Part shown: positions 11,299 to 21,790 of the stretch, in pieces | How the letters are laid out: each line of letters opens with the position of its first letter | How positions within the stretch are numbered: position 1 is the first letter of the stretch | Origin: Stomorhina lunata | Taxonomy: Eukaryota; Arthropoda; Insecta; Diptera; Rhiniidae | Reading direction: 5' to 3' | Assembly: GCA_933228675.1 (NCBI GenBank) | Contig: OW121744.1 | Span: 25,857,642-25,921,641, forward strand | Length of the DNA stretch: 64,000 nt | The notes under the pieces: generated by a model | The model's input: the letters and a program-made list of their open reading frames with translations, nothing else | The model's database searches: none | What the model was told of the DNA's origin: nothing | Made by a program: the position numbers and the translations under genes

Positions 11299-13119
11299 TT
11301 ATTTTCTTTTAAAAGTCCTCCGAATATTTTGCATTCGTTTTTTCACATACATGGTAATTTTGTTTAAGCGTAGTTCCACAACAAAACATACAAAGCTCAA
11401 CAACAAACCCATCAGCCAGAAAATAATAATATACTGGAAATGTCTCAAAGTAGCGGAATTAATCATTTCACCTTCGCTGAAAAATTCTATATCACCACTT
11501 ACGATGCCATCCCATTTGCTATCGTCCATAAGCTTTTGTACAATACCACTTGCCATGATATTATGAAGATATTGATTGAACTGATCTATGATCGGTAGAC
11601 GATAGGCGAGGCCAATGGAGAAGGCATTAAAAGATAAAGCTTCATTTAAAAGCTTGGCTTTTCGTTTCTTGAGATAACGTTGCTGCAGAAAGTAGTATTC
11701 GGAAATATCGCTATAGAGTGCAAAAATATTCAGGTGAACATTAAGCTTTTTACGATTGTAAAGCAAATAGCTATTGTTGCCTGATGTTAAATATTGGTAG
11801 ATAAAGGCGGGCAGGTTCTTTTGATCATTACGCAGACTAAATTCATCGTGTTCATAGATCAAGAGTTTTGTTTTCTTGATATCTTCTAGGGTCATCAGTT
11901 CAGGTTCATAGAGCTTGGATACTTTTAAGCTGGATAAATTACAATTGAAAAAGCCAACCAGTAGAATAGATGATATTAGCTTTAGTAGCATTAAACAGAT
12001 TTGATATGATTTATTGCCACTACGAAAGTCTTTACTGTAGGAAAGAGCAGCTATAACTGATATAGTTTCTAGCAAAGAACTATTTTGTGGAAAGCCTTTG
12101 CTATAACAATTATTGTGATAGTAAATCAAACAGAATAAGTTCGAAGTTAAGGCCAATAGAAACAACCAATGCCTAGAATTAAAGGGCTTTGTTATATAGA
12201 GACCCTTTGGTATCTCCTGATCCGTAGGAACCATAAGATTCAAATGTAATAGCCACAACGAATCACTGCTGGTATAGGTATAATCTGCCGACATTACACT
12301 TAAAAAGAAATGAAAACCCTTATCCTGCACGATATCGTAAGTATTTGATTCCGAGACATTCCACAAATCAAGATCATAAATTTTCATTGAGCCATTGTAA
12401 TGGCGTATAAATAGTTCCACAATTTTAAAGAAATAGCCACTTCTTACCAAATGGCCCCAACGATTGGTATAGCTAAAGCAGCGAGGAGCAAATTCCACAA
12501 ATGGTGCTATCAATTTATAATTTTGAAAATTCTTCAGATATGATCTTCTTGCATAACAACTAAAATTTTGTAATTTTAAAATTTCTACCTTAGGAAAGGG
12601 TTTATAGGTGTATAATTGCTTATCATGCCAAAGTAAAACATTTATAAAACCTTTTTGCCAAAGTTTTTGAAAAATGTCTTCCATAGAAATCAAATTGTTG
12701 CATCTATTGGGCCAGATTATAAAGATATGTGAGGTATGTAATTCCCATAACAAAATATCCATCATCTCAAGCCATCTTTCAAAGTTTTCTTCGCAAGCAA
12801 AAACTATCGATAGGCAATTTCCATTTGTAAACTGTCGTATTTTGTTAAAATTATCATTAAAATCATTGATTAACATCCTGGGTATTTCCGAGACCTTGAG
12901 CATTTTTTGGAACTCTTCATAATGGTCTTCCAAATTCTCCGTGAGAAAAATATTTAAATTGAATTCGTTGTCCTCATTTAGTAAATTCAAAACTTCCTCG
13001 TATGAGTATATTTCCGCTTTAGCTGCTGCAAAGCTTTGCGCTATTAGAAAAAGCTTAAAGCTTATAGAGAACAGTTTAATAGTTGAAATATTCCTTGCCA
13101 TTGAAGTACTGTTAGACAC
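11299..13119 (-). CDS. Ionotropic receptor IR-B, divergent chemosensory type
   Basis: Single-exon 606-aa paralogue of IR-A with the same order of parts: signal peptide (about 15-33), S1 with APRCFSYTNRWGHLVRSGYF (about 211-230), VPTDQEIPKG (about 297-306), TM1 (about 318-335), pore segment, TM2 (about 373-395), S2, TM3 near the end and a basic tail. The gate motif that reads SLYTSNL in its sisters is GFFNCNL here (389-395), an unusual change. Two starts are possible. Met1 is at 13119, but Met7 at 13101 lines up better with the IR-A start, and a TATATAAA lies only about 18-25 bp upstream of Met1, which would put transcription start near or past it. Membrane receptor; ligand unknown. Confidence 0.88.
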   Translation of the reverse strand: MSNSTSMARNISTIKLFSISFKLFLIAQSFAAAKAEIYSYEEVLNLLNEDNEFNLNIFLTENLEDHYEEFQKMLKVSEIPRMLINDFNDNFNKIRQFTNGNCLSIVFACEENFERWLEMMDILLWELHTSHIFIIWPNRCNNLISMEDIFQKLWQKGFINVLLWHDKQLYTYKPFPKVEILKLQNFSCYARRSYLKNFQNYKLIAPFVEFAPRCFSYTNRWGHLVRSGYFFKIVELFIRHYNGSMKIYDLDLWNVSESNTYDIVQDKGFHFFLSVMSADYTYTSSDSLWLLHLNLMVPTDQEIPKGLYITKPFNSRHWLFLLALTSNLFCLIYYHNNCYSKGFPQNSSLLETISVIAALSYSKDFRSGNKSYQICLMLLKLISSILLVGFFNCNLSSLKVSKLYEPELMTLEDIKKTKLLIYEHDEFSLRNDQKNLPAFIYQYLTSGNNSYLLYNRKKLNVHLNIFALYSDISEYYFLQQRYLKKRKAKLLNEALSFNAFSIGLAYRLPIIDQFNQYLHNIMASGIVQKLMDDSKWDGIVSGDIEFFSEGEMINSATLRHFQYIIIFWLMGLLLSFVCFVVELRLNKITMYVKKRMQNIRRTFKRK

Positions 13120-13136
13120 AAGAAAAGTGTTAGTGG

Positions 13137-13144
13137 TTTATATA
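13137..13144 (-). promoter_or_regulatory. Candidate TATA box of IR-B
   Basis: TATATAAA in minus-strand sense. If used, initiation about 25-30 bp downstream would fall near 13107-13112, favouring translation from Met7 (13101) over Met1 (13119). In DNA this A/T-rich such a motif can occur by chance. Confidence 0.3.
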
Positions 13145-13226
13145 TTATATTTACTATAAATTTATTATTAACAATGTTCTATTATTCTGAGTTGATAATT
13201 TATTAAGAATAGATTATAGTTAGGGA

Positions 13227-14044
13227 CAGGGACCGTAACTGCTATAATTTTTATCGTAAGAGTCAGAAAGTAAAAGTTATTTTTTTTTACTTTTATTACA
13301 GTTATTTTTGACTTTTATTTTTTCGAGCAAAAATAAAAGTTATTTTTTAACTTTTATTTTTTCGAGCAAAAATAACAGTTATTTTTGACTTTTATTTTTT
13401 CAAGCAAGAATAAAAATTATTTTTTGATTTTTATTTTTTCGAGCAGAAATAAAAGTTATTTCTTGACTTTTATTTTTTCGAGCAGAAATAAAAGTTATTT
13501 TTGTTTGAAATTATGAGAAATTTATTGAAAATTTTTTTCAAACAAAGATAACTTTTCAGTGAAAATAATTTACATATGCTCAAAAATTAATAGAGTTGAG
13601 TTTTGTAATCATAATTGGGATTGGAAACACGAAAATAACTTTTATTTCTGCTCAAAAAAATTAAAGTCAAAAAATAACTTTTATTTCTGCTCGAAAAAAT
13701 AAAAGTCAAAAAATAACGTTTATTTTTGATCGATATAATAAAAGTTAAAAAATAACAGTTATTTTTGCTCGAAAAAATAAAAGTTAAAAAATAACTTTTA
13801 TTTTTGCTCGAATAAATTAAAGGTTATAATAACTGTTATTTTTGCTCAAAAAAATAGAAATAAAAAAATAACTGTCATTTTTTTTTTCTAAAAAACAAAA
13901 ATCAGATTTTTAAAAAGCATCGCATTTTATGAAAATTTGGTCTAAGACTATCAAAATGGTATACTTGGTTTAATTCTCCGACATTTCCTTGCGGTTACTT
14001 TTTTTAATCAAAATTTCAAAAATAACAGTTATTTTCGGTCCCTG
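13227..14044. mobile_element. hAT-like foldback MITE, copy 1
   Basis: An 818-bp element starting CAGGGACCG and ending CGGTCCCTG, flanked by a perfect 8-bp target duplication GTTAGGGA (13219-13226 and 14045-14052). The left half is made of direct subrepeats (AAAATAAAAGTTATTTTT, then TTTTATTTTTTCGAGC) and the right half of their inverted counterparts, so the whole can fold back. The CAGGG ends and 8-bp duplication fit the hAT superfamily. There is no transposase. A second copy lies at 50454-51220. Confidence 0.88.
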
Positions 14045-14052
14045 GTTAGGGA

Positions 14053-14470
14053 GTACTTTTTACATTCATGTAAAAACACTTGGAAATTAGATAAATTAAT
14101 TTAATAAAAACAAGTAAGAAAATATTTTTGTCGGTCCTATTCGACTATATGATGCCATACTCCCTTGAACTAAAATAGTCAACAAATTATAAAGTCCCTT
14201 AACAATGCTTTGCCATGTGTATAGGTTTTCAAATTAATAACTTCGATTCTTTGGCACAAAAAAATGCATCAAATATAATAAAATGGGTTGATACATTACT
14301 TAAAGATTTTCAATCGTTAGCCACAACTTTTCCCATATTTTTGGTAGTATCGGGTGTTCTTTAAAGTGTCACACTACCAATTTAACAACTGAAAGTTTAT
14401 TTTTGTTTAATTTGTTTTAAAATTTCTTATACATAAACTGAAGCACAAACTGATATTGATTTTGAGTTTA
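14053..14470. other. Spacer with a diverged repeat fragment
   Basis: Non-coding. Positions about 14108-14160 (AACAAGTAAGAAAATATTTT, then GTCGGTCCTATTCGACTATA) resemble the hairpin end of the interspersed repeat seen at 9237, 42239 and 63443, but much diverged. Nothing else is recognised. Confidence 0.5.
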
Positions 14471-16980
14471 CATTTAAAATTTTATTTTAAAAAAGAATTT
14501 TCGATGTAAAATTTTTATAGAAAAATTTTCGTAGCAAAATTTTTTATCAAAAACATTTAAACCTAAAGTTTTTATGAAAAAATATTCGGTGTGAAATTGT
14601 TAAAGAAAAGTTTTTATAGAAATAAATCCGATGTAAAATTTTTATAGAACAATTTTTGGTGTAAAATTTTTGATATAAAATTTAAAATTTTATGGAACAA
14701 TTTTTGGTGTAAAATTTTTGATTTAAAATTTTTATGGAAAAATTTTTGGTGTCAAATTTTTATGGAAAAATTTTAGCACTAATATTTTTATAGAAAAATT
14801 ATTATATCAAAAACATTTACAGTCAAAAGTTTTTATCAAAAAAAAAAAAATATTGGGAAAATTTTAAAGAAAAATATTTATGAAAAAAATTTCAGTGTAA
14901 AATTTTCATAGAAAAATTTCCGGTGAAAAATGTTTGGCGTAAATAGAAAATATAGAAAATTTTTCAGTTTAAAATCTGAATCGAAAAATTTATTGTTTAA
15001 ATTTTTTTTTTTTGTACAATTTGTATACAAAAATGTTCGGTGTAAATTTTAACAAAAAAAAATTTCGGTGTAAAATTTTTATAGAAAAATTTTTGGTGTA
15101 AAATTTTTAAAGAAGAATTTTCGGTGTAAAATTTTTATCAATAAAATTTTCGGTGTGAAAATTTTATAGAAAAATTGTCGGTGTAAAATTTCCATAGAAA
15201 AATTGTCGTTGTAAAATTTTTAAAGACATATTTTAGGTGTGAAATTTTTAAAGACAAATTTTAGGTGTAAAATTTTTAAAGACAAATTTTAGGTGTAAAA
15301 TTTTTATAGAAAAATTTTCGGTATAAAATTTTTTATATTATAGTTTTAATGTAAAATTTTTATAGAAACATTTTCGGTGTAAAGTTTTTATAAAAAAAAT
15401 TTCGGTGTAAAATATTTATTGAAAAATTTTCGGTGCAAAATTTTAATAGAAAAAATTTCGTATAAAATTTTTATCAAAAAAATTTTCGATGCAAAAATTT
15501 TATAAAAAAATTCTAGGTCTAAAATTTTTATCAAACAAACTTTCATCAAAAATTTTTATCAAAAATATTTTTGGTCTAAAATTTTGAGCAAAAGAATTTT
15601 CGGTGTAAAATTCTTATCAAAAAAATTTTCTGTCTAAAATTCTTCTCAAAAATATTTTTGGCTTAAATTTTTATCAAAATATTTTCCTTCTACAAAATTT
15701 TCGTTGTAAAATTTTCGTAGCTAAATAATCAGTGTAAAATTTTTATAGAAAAATTTTCGGTGTAAACTTTTATAAAAAAATTTTCGTGTAAAATTTTTAT
15801 GAAAAAATTTTCGTTTTAAAATTTTTACAGAAAAATTTTTGGTGTAAAATTTCTATTGAAAAATTTTTACTGTAAAAATTTTATAGAAAAAATTTCGAAA
15901 AAAATTGTTGGTCTTAAATTTTTATCAAAAAAAATTTGTGGTGTAAAACTTTTATTAAAAAAATTGTTGGTGCAAATTTTTATCAAAAAAATGTTGGGGT
16001 AAAATTTTTATCAAAAAAATTTGATAGAAATAATTTCGGTGTAAAATTTTTATACAAAAATGTTCGGTGTAAAATTATTATGGAAAAATATTCAGAGTAA
16101 AATTTTTATCAAAAAATTTTCTGTATAAAATTTTTATAAAAAGTTTTTTTATAAAAAATTTCGGTGTAAAATTTTTGGTATTAAATATTTTTCAAAAAAA
16201 TTTTTGGTGTAAAATTTTTATCAAAAAAATTTTGGGGTAATAATTTTGTTCAAAAAAATTTTGGTTCAAAATTTTTACCAACAGAATTTTTGGTGTAAAA
16301 TTTTTTGTCAAAAAATTTTTGGTATAAAATATTTTTCAAAAAATTTATGGTGTAAAATTTGTTTCAAATAAATTTTCGGTGTAAAATTATTATCAAAAAA
16401 ATTTTTTGTCTAAAACTTTTATGGATAAATTTAAAATTCAGTATAAAATTTTTATAGAAAAAATTTCAGTGCAAAATTTTCATAGAAAAAAATTTTAGTG
16501 TAAAATAAAAAAAAAAAAAATTTCGTCTAAAATTTTTATCCAAAAAATTTTTTATGTTAAATTTTTGGTGTAAATTTTTATAAGAAAAATTTTTGGTTTA
16601 AATTTTCATCAAACAAAATTTTGGCATAAAATTTTTATCAAAAAGTAAAAAAAATTTCGGTGTAAAATTTTCATAGAAAAATTTTCGGTCTAAAATTTAA
16701 AAAAAAAAATTTCGATCTAAAATTTTTTAAAAAAAATTTTCGATCTAAAATTTTTTTAAACAACTTTCGGTCTAAAATTTTTACCAAAATTTTTTTGGCT
16801 GAAAAATTATCGGTCTAAAATTCTCATCAAAAAAATTTTCGGTCTAAAATTTTTATCAAAAAAACCTTTGGTCTAAAATTTTTATCGGAAATATTTTCGA
16901 TGAAAAATTGTATAGAAAAATTTTCGGTGTAGATTGTTATAGAAAAATTTTCATTGCAAAATTTTTATTAATAAAATCTT
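14471..16980. repeat. 28-bp A/T satellite array, minus orientation
   Basis: About 2.5 kb of 28-bp monomers (CGGTGTAAAATTTTTATAGA plus AAAATTTT), the reverse complement of the family at 781-3805, with scattered substitutions and indels. With the arrays to the left it encloses the IR-A/IR-B region in oppositely oriented satellite. Confidence 0.92.
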
Positions 16981-16986
16981 CGGTAT

Positions 16987-17438
16987 GTTCATAAACCAAA
17001 AGTAAAAGCGTAGATCATCGACTGAACAAAACACAAACAATTTTCAGTTTTCATCTTCCTTCACTTCCCACATTCTTGCTGCAGCCGTTGGCTACTATAT
17101 CCAGAATGTAGGAAGTGAAGGAAGATGAAAACTGAAAATTGTTTGTGTTTTGTTCAGTCGATGATCTACGCTTTTACTTATCGCTTATGAACATAATTCT
17201 AAAAAGTTTTGTTTGTAAATAAGTATTAATGCGAGGTTTTCGATCTGTCTAAATTGGGGATAATCCTCCTGAAGAGATGGCCTAACCAACCATCGAAACG
17301 CGTCGAGGAATTTTGGTTTCTATGAAAACAATTTTTGGCTTTTTATCAATAAATTGGTCTGTTACATTAATAAATAAATGTAACAGATTTGGGATCAAAT
17401 GCAAATAGTCATTATTTTTGAATAATATTTACATCCCG
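16987..17438. mobile_element. Foldback MITE, right part with internal hairpin
   Basis: Inverted arms of about 90 bp (16987-17077 and 17104-17192) are nearly perfect complements (AAGTAAAAGCGTAGATCATC against GATGATCTACGCTTTTACTT). A unique part follows (GAGGTTTTCGATCTGTCTAA), then the terminal arm containing CATCGAAACGCGTCGAGGAA and TGTAACAGATTTGGGATCAA, ending ATTTACATCCCGA. The left terminal arm of the family is missing, so this copy is 5'-incomplete. It lies 46 bp from the end of IR-C. Confidence 0.82.
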
Positions 17439-17483
17439 AAAATTTTGTTATTTTTTGTTAAAAAAATGTTTCAATAAAATTCT

Positions 17484-19298
17484 TTAAGTATATTTATTTA
17501 GATACATATAACATTTTAGCATTAATTTGTGCAAATATAACAATATTTTCCTCGTTTTAAGAAGTTCCACTACAAAACACACAAGTCCCAGCATCAAGCC
17601 CAAAGACCACAAAATAAAAGCATATTCAAAATGTTTTAATGTAACTGCAAAATTCATATCTTTATCGATAAAAAATTTGATATCTCCACTAAAGATGCCA
17701 TCCCATTTACTGTCATCTATCAATTTATGTATAATACCACTAGCCATGATCGAGTGAAGATACCAATTGAAATGATCAATAATCGGCAGACGATGTGAAA
17801 TGCCAAAAGAAAATGGGGAAGTAGACAAAATCTCATCCAACATCTTGGCTTTGCTTTTTTTAAGATAACGCTGCTGCAGGAGATAGTAGTCGGAGATATC
17901 ATTAACGAGAGCATAAGTATAAAGTTGAACATTTAACATTTTACGATTGTGGATCACATAGGTATTATTGTTTGTATACAAACGTTGATATATAAAACCG
18001 GGCAAATCGGTATCTTTAAAACGTTGAATTGAACCTGAATGCTCGTAGATTAATAGTTTTGATTTGCGTATATCTTCTAAGGTTCTTAATTCGGGTTCAT
18101 AGAGTTTGACTGCCAAAAGACTGGATAAGTTACTAGTGTAAAGGCTCACCAGAAGTGAGGCAAATAACAGATTTAACATGATCAGATAGAAATGAAACAA
18201 TTGATGGCCCTTTACAAAACCATTTTTATAAGGCAGTGCGATAACTATAGTCAAAGCTTCCAGCAAAGAACTTTGTTTGGATTCCAAGTTCAGGCAATTA
18301 TTGTGAAGGGTAATCAAAACGAATATTAATAAAGCTATAGCACTTAGAGTAAACCACACTCTGGGATCAAATGATTTTGTTATGTAGTGACTTTGGGGTA
18401 TTTCCTTATCTGTAGATACCATTAAACGGCGATAAAAAATCCACAAGGCATCGCTAAAGGCAAAGGAATCGTTATCTGCCATAAGATCGGTTAGAAAGTG
18501 AAAACCTTTTTCTTTTAGAATCGCTAAAGCTTTTGATACAGTTATATTTGGTGTACCTAGATCAATATCATACACCATCAGAGTACCATTGTAGTGTCAT
18601 ACAAATACTTCAACAGTTTTAAACAGATAACCACTGCGTACCAAATGTCCCCGGCGATTGGTGTAACTAAAACAGCGAGGAGCCAGTTTAATAAGAGGGA
18701 TAATCCATTTATAGTTTTGAAAATTTTTTAGGTATGACCTCTGTCCATATAGGGTAAATTTTGGTAATTTCAAAGCCTTAACTGTGGGATAAGGATTGTA
18801 GGTATATAAGTGTTGTTCATGCCAAAGTATTAGATTTACAAACCCCTTTTGCCAGCATTGAAGAAAAACTGAATCCAATAAATCCATATCGAATTGTTGA
18901 GTATTCCAAACTATTAGTATATGAGAAGTATGTATTTGCCAGAGCAATCTGTCCATCATTTGAAGCCATTTTTCAATATTTTCTGCCGAAGCAAACACTA
19001 TTGTCAGACAAAGATGATTTGTAAGTCGATGTATTTTGGTGACATTTACTTTTGAATTATTTATAATCATTAAGGGAGTTTCATTGGCTTTCAAAATTTC
19101 CTGAAACTCCTCCCGTTGTTGGTTTGTCAAATTCTCTTGAAGAAAAATATTTAAATTTAATTTGTATTCCCGGTTAAAAAGCCGCAGAACATCTTTAATG
19201 GAATATAATTGATAATTATCTTGTATATTTGTAAGACTTTGGGCTTTTAGTAAAAGCTTAAAGCTTATCAGAAACTTAAGAAATGTTGCAAACTTCAT
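17484..19298 (-). pseudogene. Ionotropic receptor IR-C with one in-frame TGA
   Basis: Third paralogue of the cluster, open over 604 codons except one TGA at 18597-18599 (codon 234). It lies in the sequence VEVFV-stop-HYNG, where IR-B has VELFIRHYNG, so a single CGA-to-TGA change explains it. The part before the stop holds the signal peptide and most of S1. The part after it holds the rest of S1, VSTDKEIPQS, TM1, the pore, TM2 with an intact SLYTSNL, S2, TM3 and tail. No frameshift or other stop occurs in the 370 codons downstream. The stop is followed by C (TGA-C), the leakiest known stop context in flies, so either a very young pseudogene or a readthrough gene is possible. A partial protein of 233 aa would lack any channel. 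Confidence 0.85.
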
Positions 19299-19750
19299 TG
19301 TCGTTGAATAACTGTAGGTTAAGCAGGAAATGCATATTTGTTATATATGTACTTATATATCTTTACAATTTTAGTAGTGTTAAATAAAATAACTATTTAT
19401 AATAATAACTATATATATTTACATTAAATGTTATTCCAGACAAGAACTCACAAACTAATATATCGTTTTTTCTTGTCGAAAAATTGACCTTTATGTAGAT
19501 AAATCAAAAATACAATTTTTCATAATAATGCTTAACTCCCACTATAAATTACAACAGTCACGGGCAAAAAATTCATTTGCTATCACTAGTTATAGAAAAA
19601 CAATTTCTACCAATACACATACACCACATACAACAAATGTAAAGAGCATACAAATACTTTTACACTCTAGTTTTTTTCCTAACAACTCTCCCCAACAAAG
19701 TCAATCATTCCAACGGGTCGGCGCAAAGAGAACATAACAAAAAAAAAAAT
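19299..19750. other. Upstream flank of IR-C
   Basis: Non-repetitive DNA between IR-C and the next satellite-bearing element. It would hold the IR-C promoter; a TATATAAC-like motif occurs about 50 bp upstream of the ATG but is weak. A short open frame at 19528-19737 looks non-coding (low complexity, no domain). Confidence 0.45.
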
Positions 19751-19860
19751 GGTCGGCAGAGTTGCCGTTTTTTTATACTTTATATATATTTTTTTCAATG
19801 TGTAGTTCTAACGTTTCAAAAAGAAAAAAATTTCTACTCCATTTTTTTTAATATTTTTCT
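19751..19860 (+). repeat. Conserved left flank of satellite array (copy 1)
   Basis: Contains GCAGAGTTGCCGTTTTTTTA and TCAATGTGTAGTTCTAACGT followed by AAAAAGAAAAAAATTTCTAC. The same pieces in the same order precede the array at 23820 (copy at 23751-23855), and part recurs at 24105-24150. The CGGCA/TGCCG pair can form a small hairpin. This appears to be the left end module of a satellite-carrying element. Confidence 0.7.
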
Positions 19861-21300
19861 CAAAACTTTTTCTATAGAAAATTTTTTTATCTAAAATTTT
19901 TCTATAGAAAATTTTTTTATCAAAAATTTTTCTATAGAAAATTTTTTTATCAAAAATTTTTCTATAGAAAATTTTTTTATCAAAAATTTTTCTATAGAAA
20001 ATTTTTTTATCAAAAATTTTTCTATAGAAAATTTTTTTATCAAAAATTTTTCTATAGAAAATTTTTTTTATCAAAAATTTTTCTATAGAAAATTTTTTTA
20101 TCAAAAATTTTTCTATAGAAAATTTTTTTATCAAAAATTTTTCTATAGAAAATTTTTTATCAAAAATTTTTCTATAGAAAATTTTTTTATCAAAAATTTT
20201 TCTATAGAAAATTTTTTTATCAAAAATTTTTCTATAGAAAATTTTTTTATCAAAAATTTTTCTATAGAAAATTTTTTTATCAAAAATTTTTCTATAGAAA
20301 ATTTTTTTATCAAAAATTTTTCTATAGAAAATTTTTTTATCAAAAATTTTTCTATAGAAAATTTTTTTATCAAAAATTTTTCTATAGAAAATTTTTTATC
20401 AAAAATTTTTCTATGGAAAATTTTTTTATCAAAAATTTTTCTATAGAAAATTTTTTTATCAAAAATTTTTCTATAGAAAATTTTTTTATCAAAAATTTTT
20501 CTATAGAAAAGTTTTTTATCAAAAATTTTTCTATAGTAAATTTTTTTATCAAAAATTTTGTTATAGAAAAGTTTTTTATCAAAAATTTTTCTATAGAAAT
20601 GTTTTTTATCAAAAATTTTTCTATAGAAAAGTTTTTTATCAAAAATTTTTCTATAGAAAAGTTTTTTATCAAAAATTTTTTTTACAGAAAAGTCAAAAAT
20701 CAAAAATTTTTTTATAGAAAAGTTTTTTATCAAAAATTTTTTTCTATGAAAGTTTTTTATCAAAAATGTTCTATAGAAAAGTTTTTTATCAAAAATGTTT
20801 CTATGGAAAATTTTTTTTATCAAAAATCTTTCTATTAAAAAATTTTTTTATCAAAAATTTTTCTATAGAAAATTTTTTTATCAAAAATTTTTCTTAAGAA
20901 AATTTTTTTATTAAAAATATTTCTATCGAAAATTTTTTTTATTGGAATTTTTTTTATATGGAATTTTTTTATAGAAAATTTTTTTTATGAAAAATGTATC
21001 TTTGGAAAATTTTTTATCAAAAATTTTTCTATCCAACATTTTTTTGATCAAATTTTTTTTTATCAAAAATTTTTCTATAGAAAATTTCTTTATTAAAAAT
21101 TTTGCTATGGAAAATTTGTTATCAAAAATTTTTCTATAGAAAGTTTTTTTATCAAAAACGTTTCTATAGAAAATTTTTGTATAGAAATTTTTTTATCTAA
21201 AGTTTTTCTATAGAAAACTTTTTTAACAAAAATTTTTCTATAGTAAATTTTTTTATCAAAAATTTTTCTATAGAAAATCTTTTTATCAAAAATTTTTCCA
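19861..21300. repeat. 30-bp A/T satellite array (TTTTCTATAGAAAA monomer)
   Basis: About 45 head-to-tail 30-bp monomers, extremely regular from 19900 to 20660, each with the perfect 14-bp palindrome TTTTCTATAGAAAA and the link TTTATCAAAA. Because 30 is a multiple of 3, both strands stay open over long stretches and translate to decapeptide repeats; these are not genes. Regularity decays to the right. Confidence 0.96.
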
Positions 21301-21790
21301 TAGAAGATTTGAAAATTTTTTGATATAAAAATATTTTTATCGAAAATTTTTACAGAAAAATATTTTTATCGAACAATTTTCAAAAAAAAAAAAATATTTT
21401 TATTATAAATGTTTCTTTAAAAAAAAATATTTGGATCGAAAATATCTAAAAAATATAAAAAACTAAAATTGTTTAATATTAGAATTTATTTCTGTTTAAA
21501 AAAAATATTCCCAATATTTACAAAAATATTCCCAATGTTTACAAAAACAATAGAGTCGTGGCAACAATGTTCGCGAATATATTTCTTTGTTCTCCCGAAC
21601 CATGTATTTTGTTGCCATAAATTGGATTTTGATATGTTTCTTGCCTATTTTGTTTTTGTCTCTTCTGGAAAAGTCAAAAATCAAAAAAATTCGAATACTC
21701 ATTTCCACGAGCTTTATTGATGATCGTGGTATTTACGAAAATTAAAAAAAATTCATCGGCTACTGGTGGTATGGGCTACTGACTCCTGAT
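21301..21790 (+). repeat. Conserved right flank of satellite array (copy 1)
   Basis: Begins GATTTGAAAATTTTTTGATA, continues with TTAGAATTTATTTCTGTTTA and CTTGCCTATTTTGTTTTTGT, and ends around CGTGGTATTTACGAAAATTA and CTACTGGTGGTATGGGCTAC. The whole order recurs at 28682-29168 and partly at 57541-57715, each time immediately to the right of the same 30-bp satellite. Confidence 0.78.

Noticed and set aside
11351..13159. Plus-strand frames overlapping the IR genes (for example 12674-12922 and 12941-13159)
   Set aside because: They are antisense shadows of the intact receptor frames.
20143..20838. Long open frames on both strands coding decapeptide repeats (FSIEKFLIKK and similar), also at 19808-20134 and 24150-24419
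   Set aside because: They follow from a 30-bp tandem unit without stop codons; both strands are open, there is no independent start, and composition is that of satellite.
19861..21300. Regular repeats considered as a CRISPR-like array
   Set aside because: Monomers abut without spacers and the genome is that of a fly.
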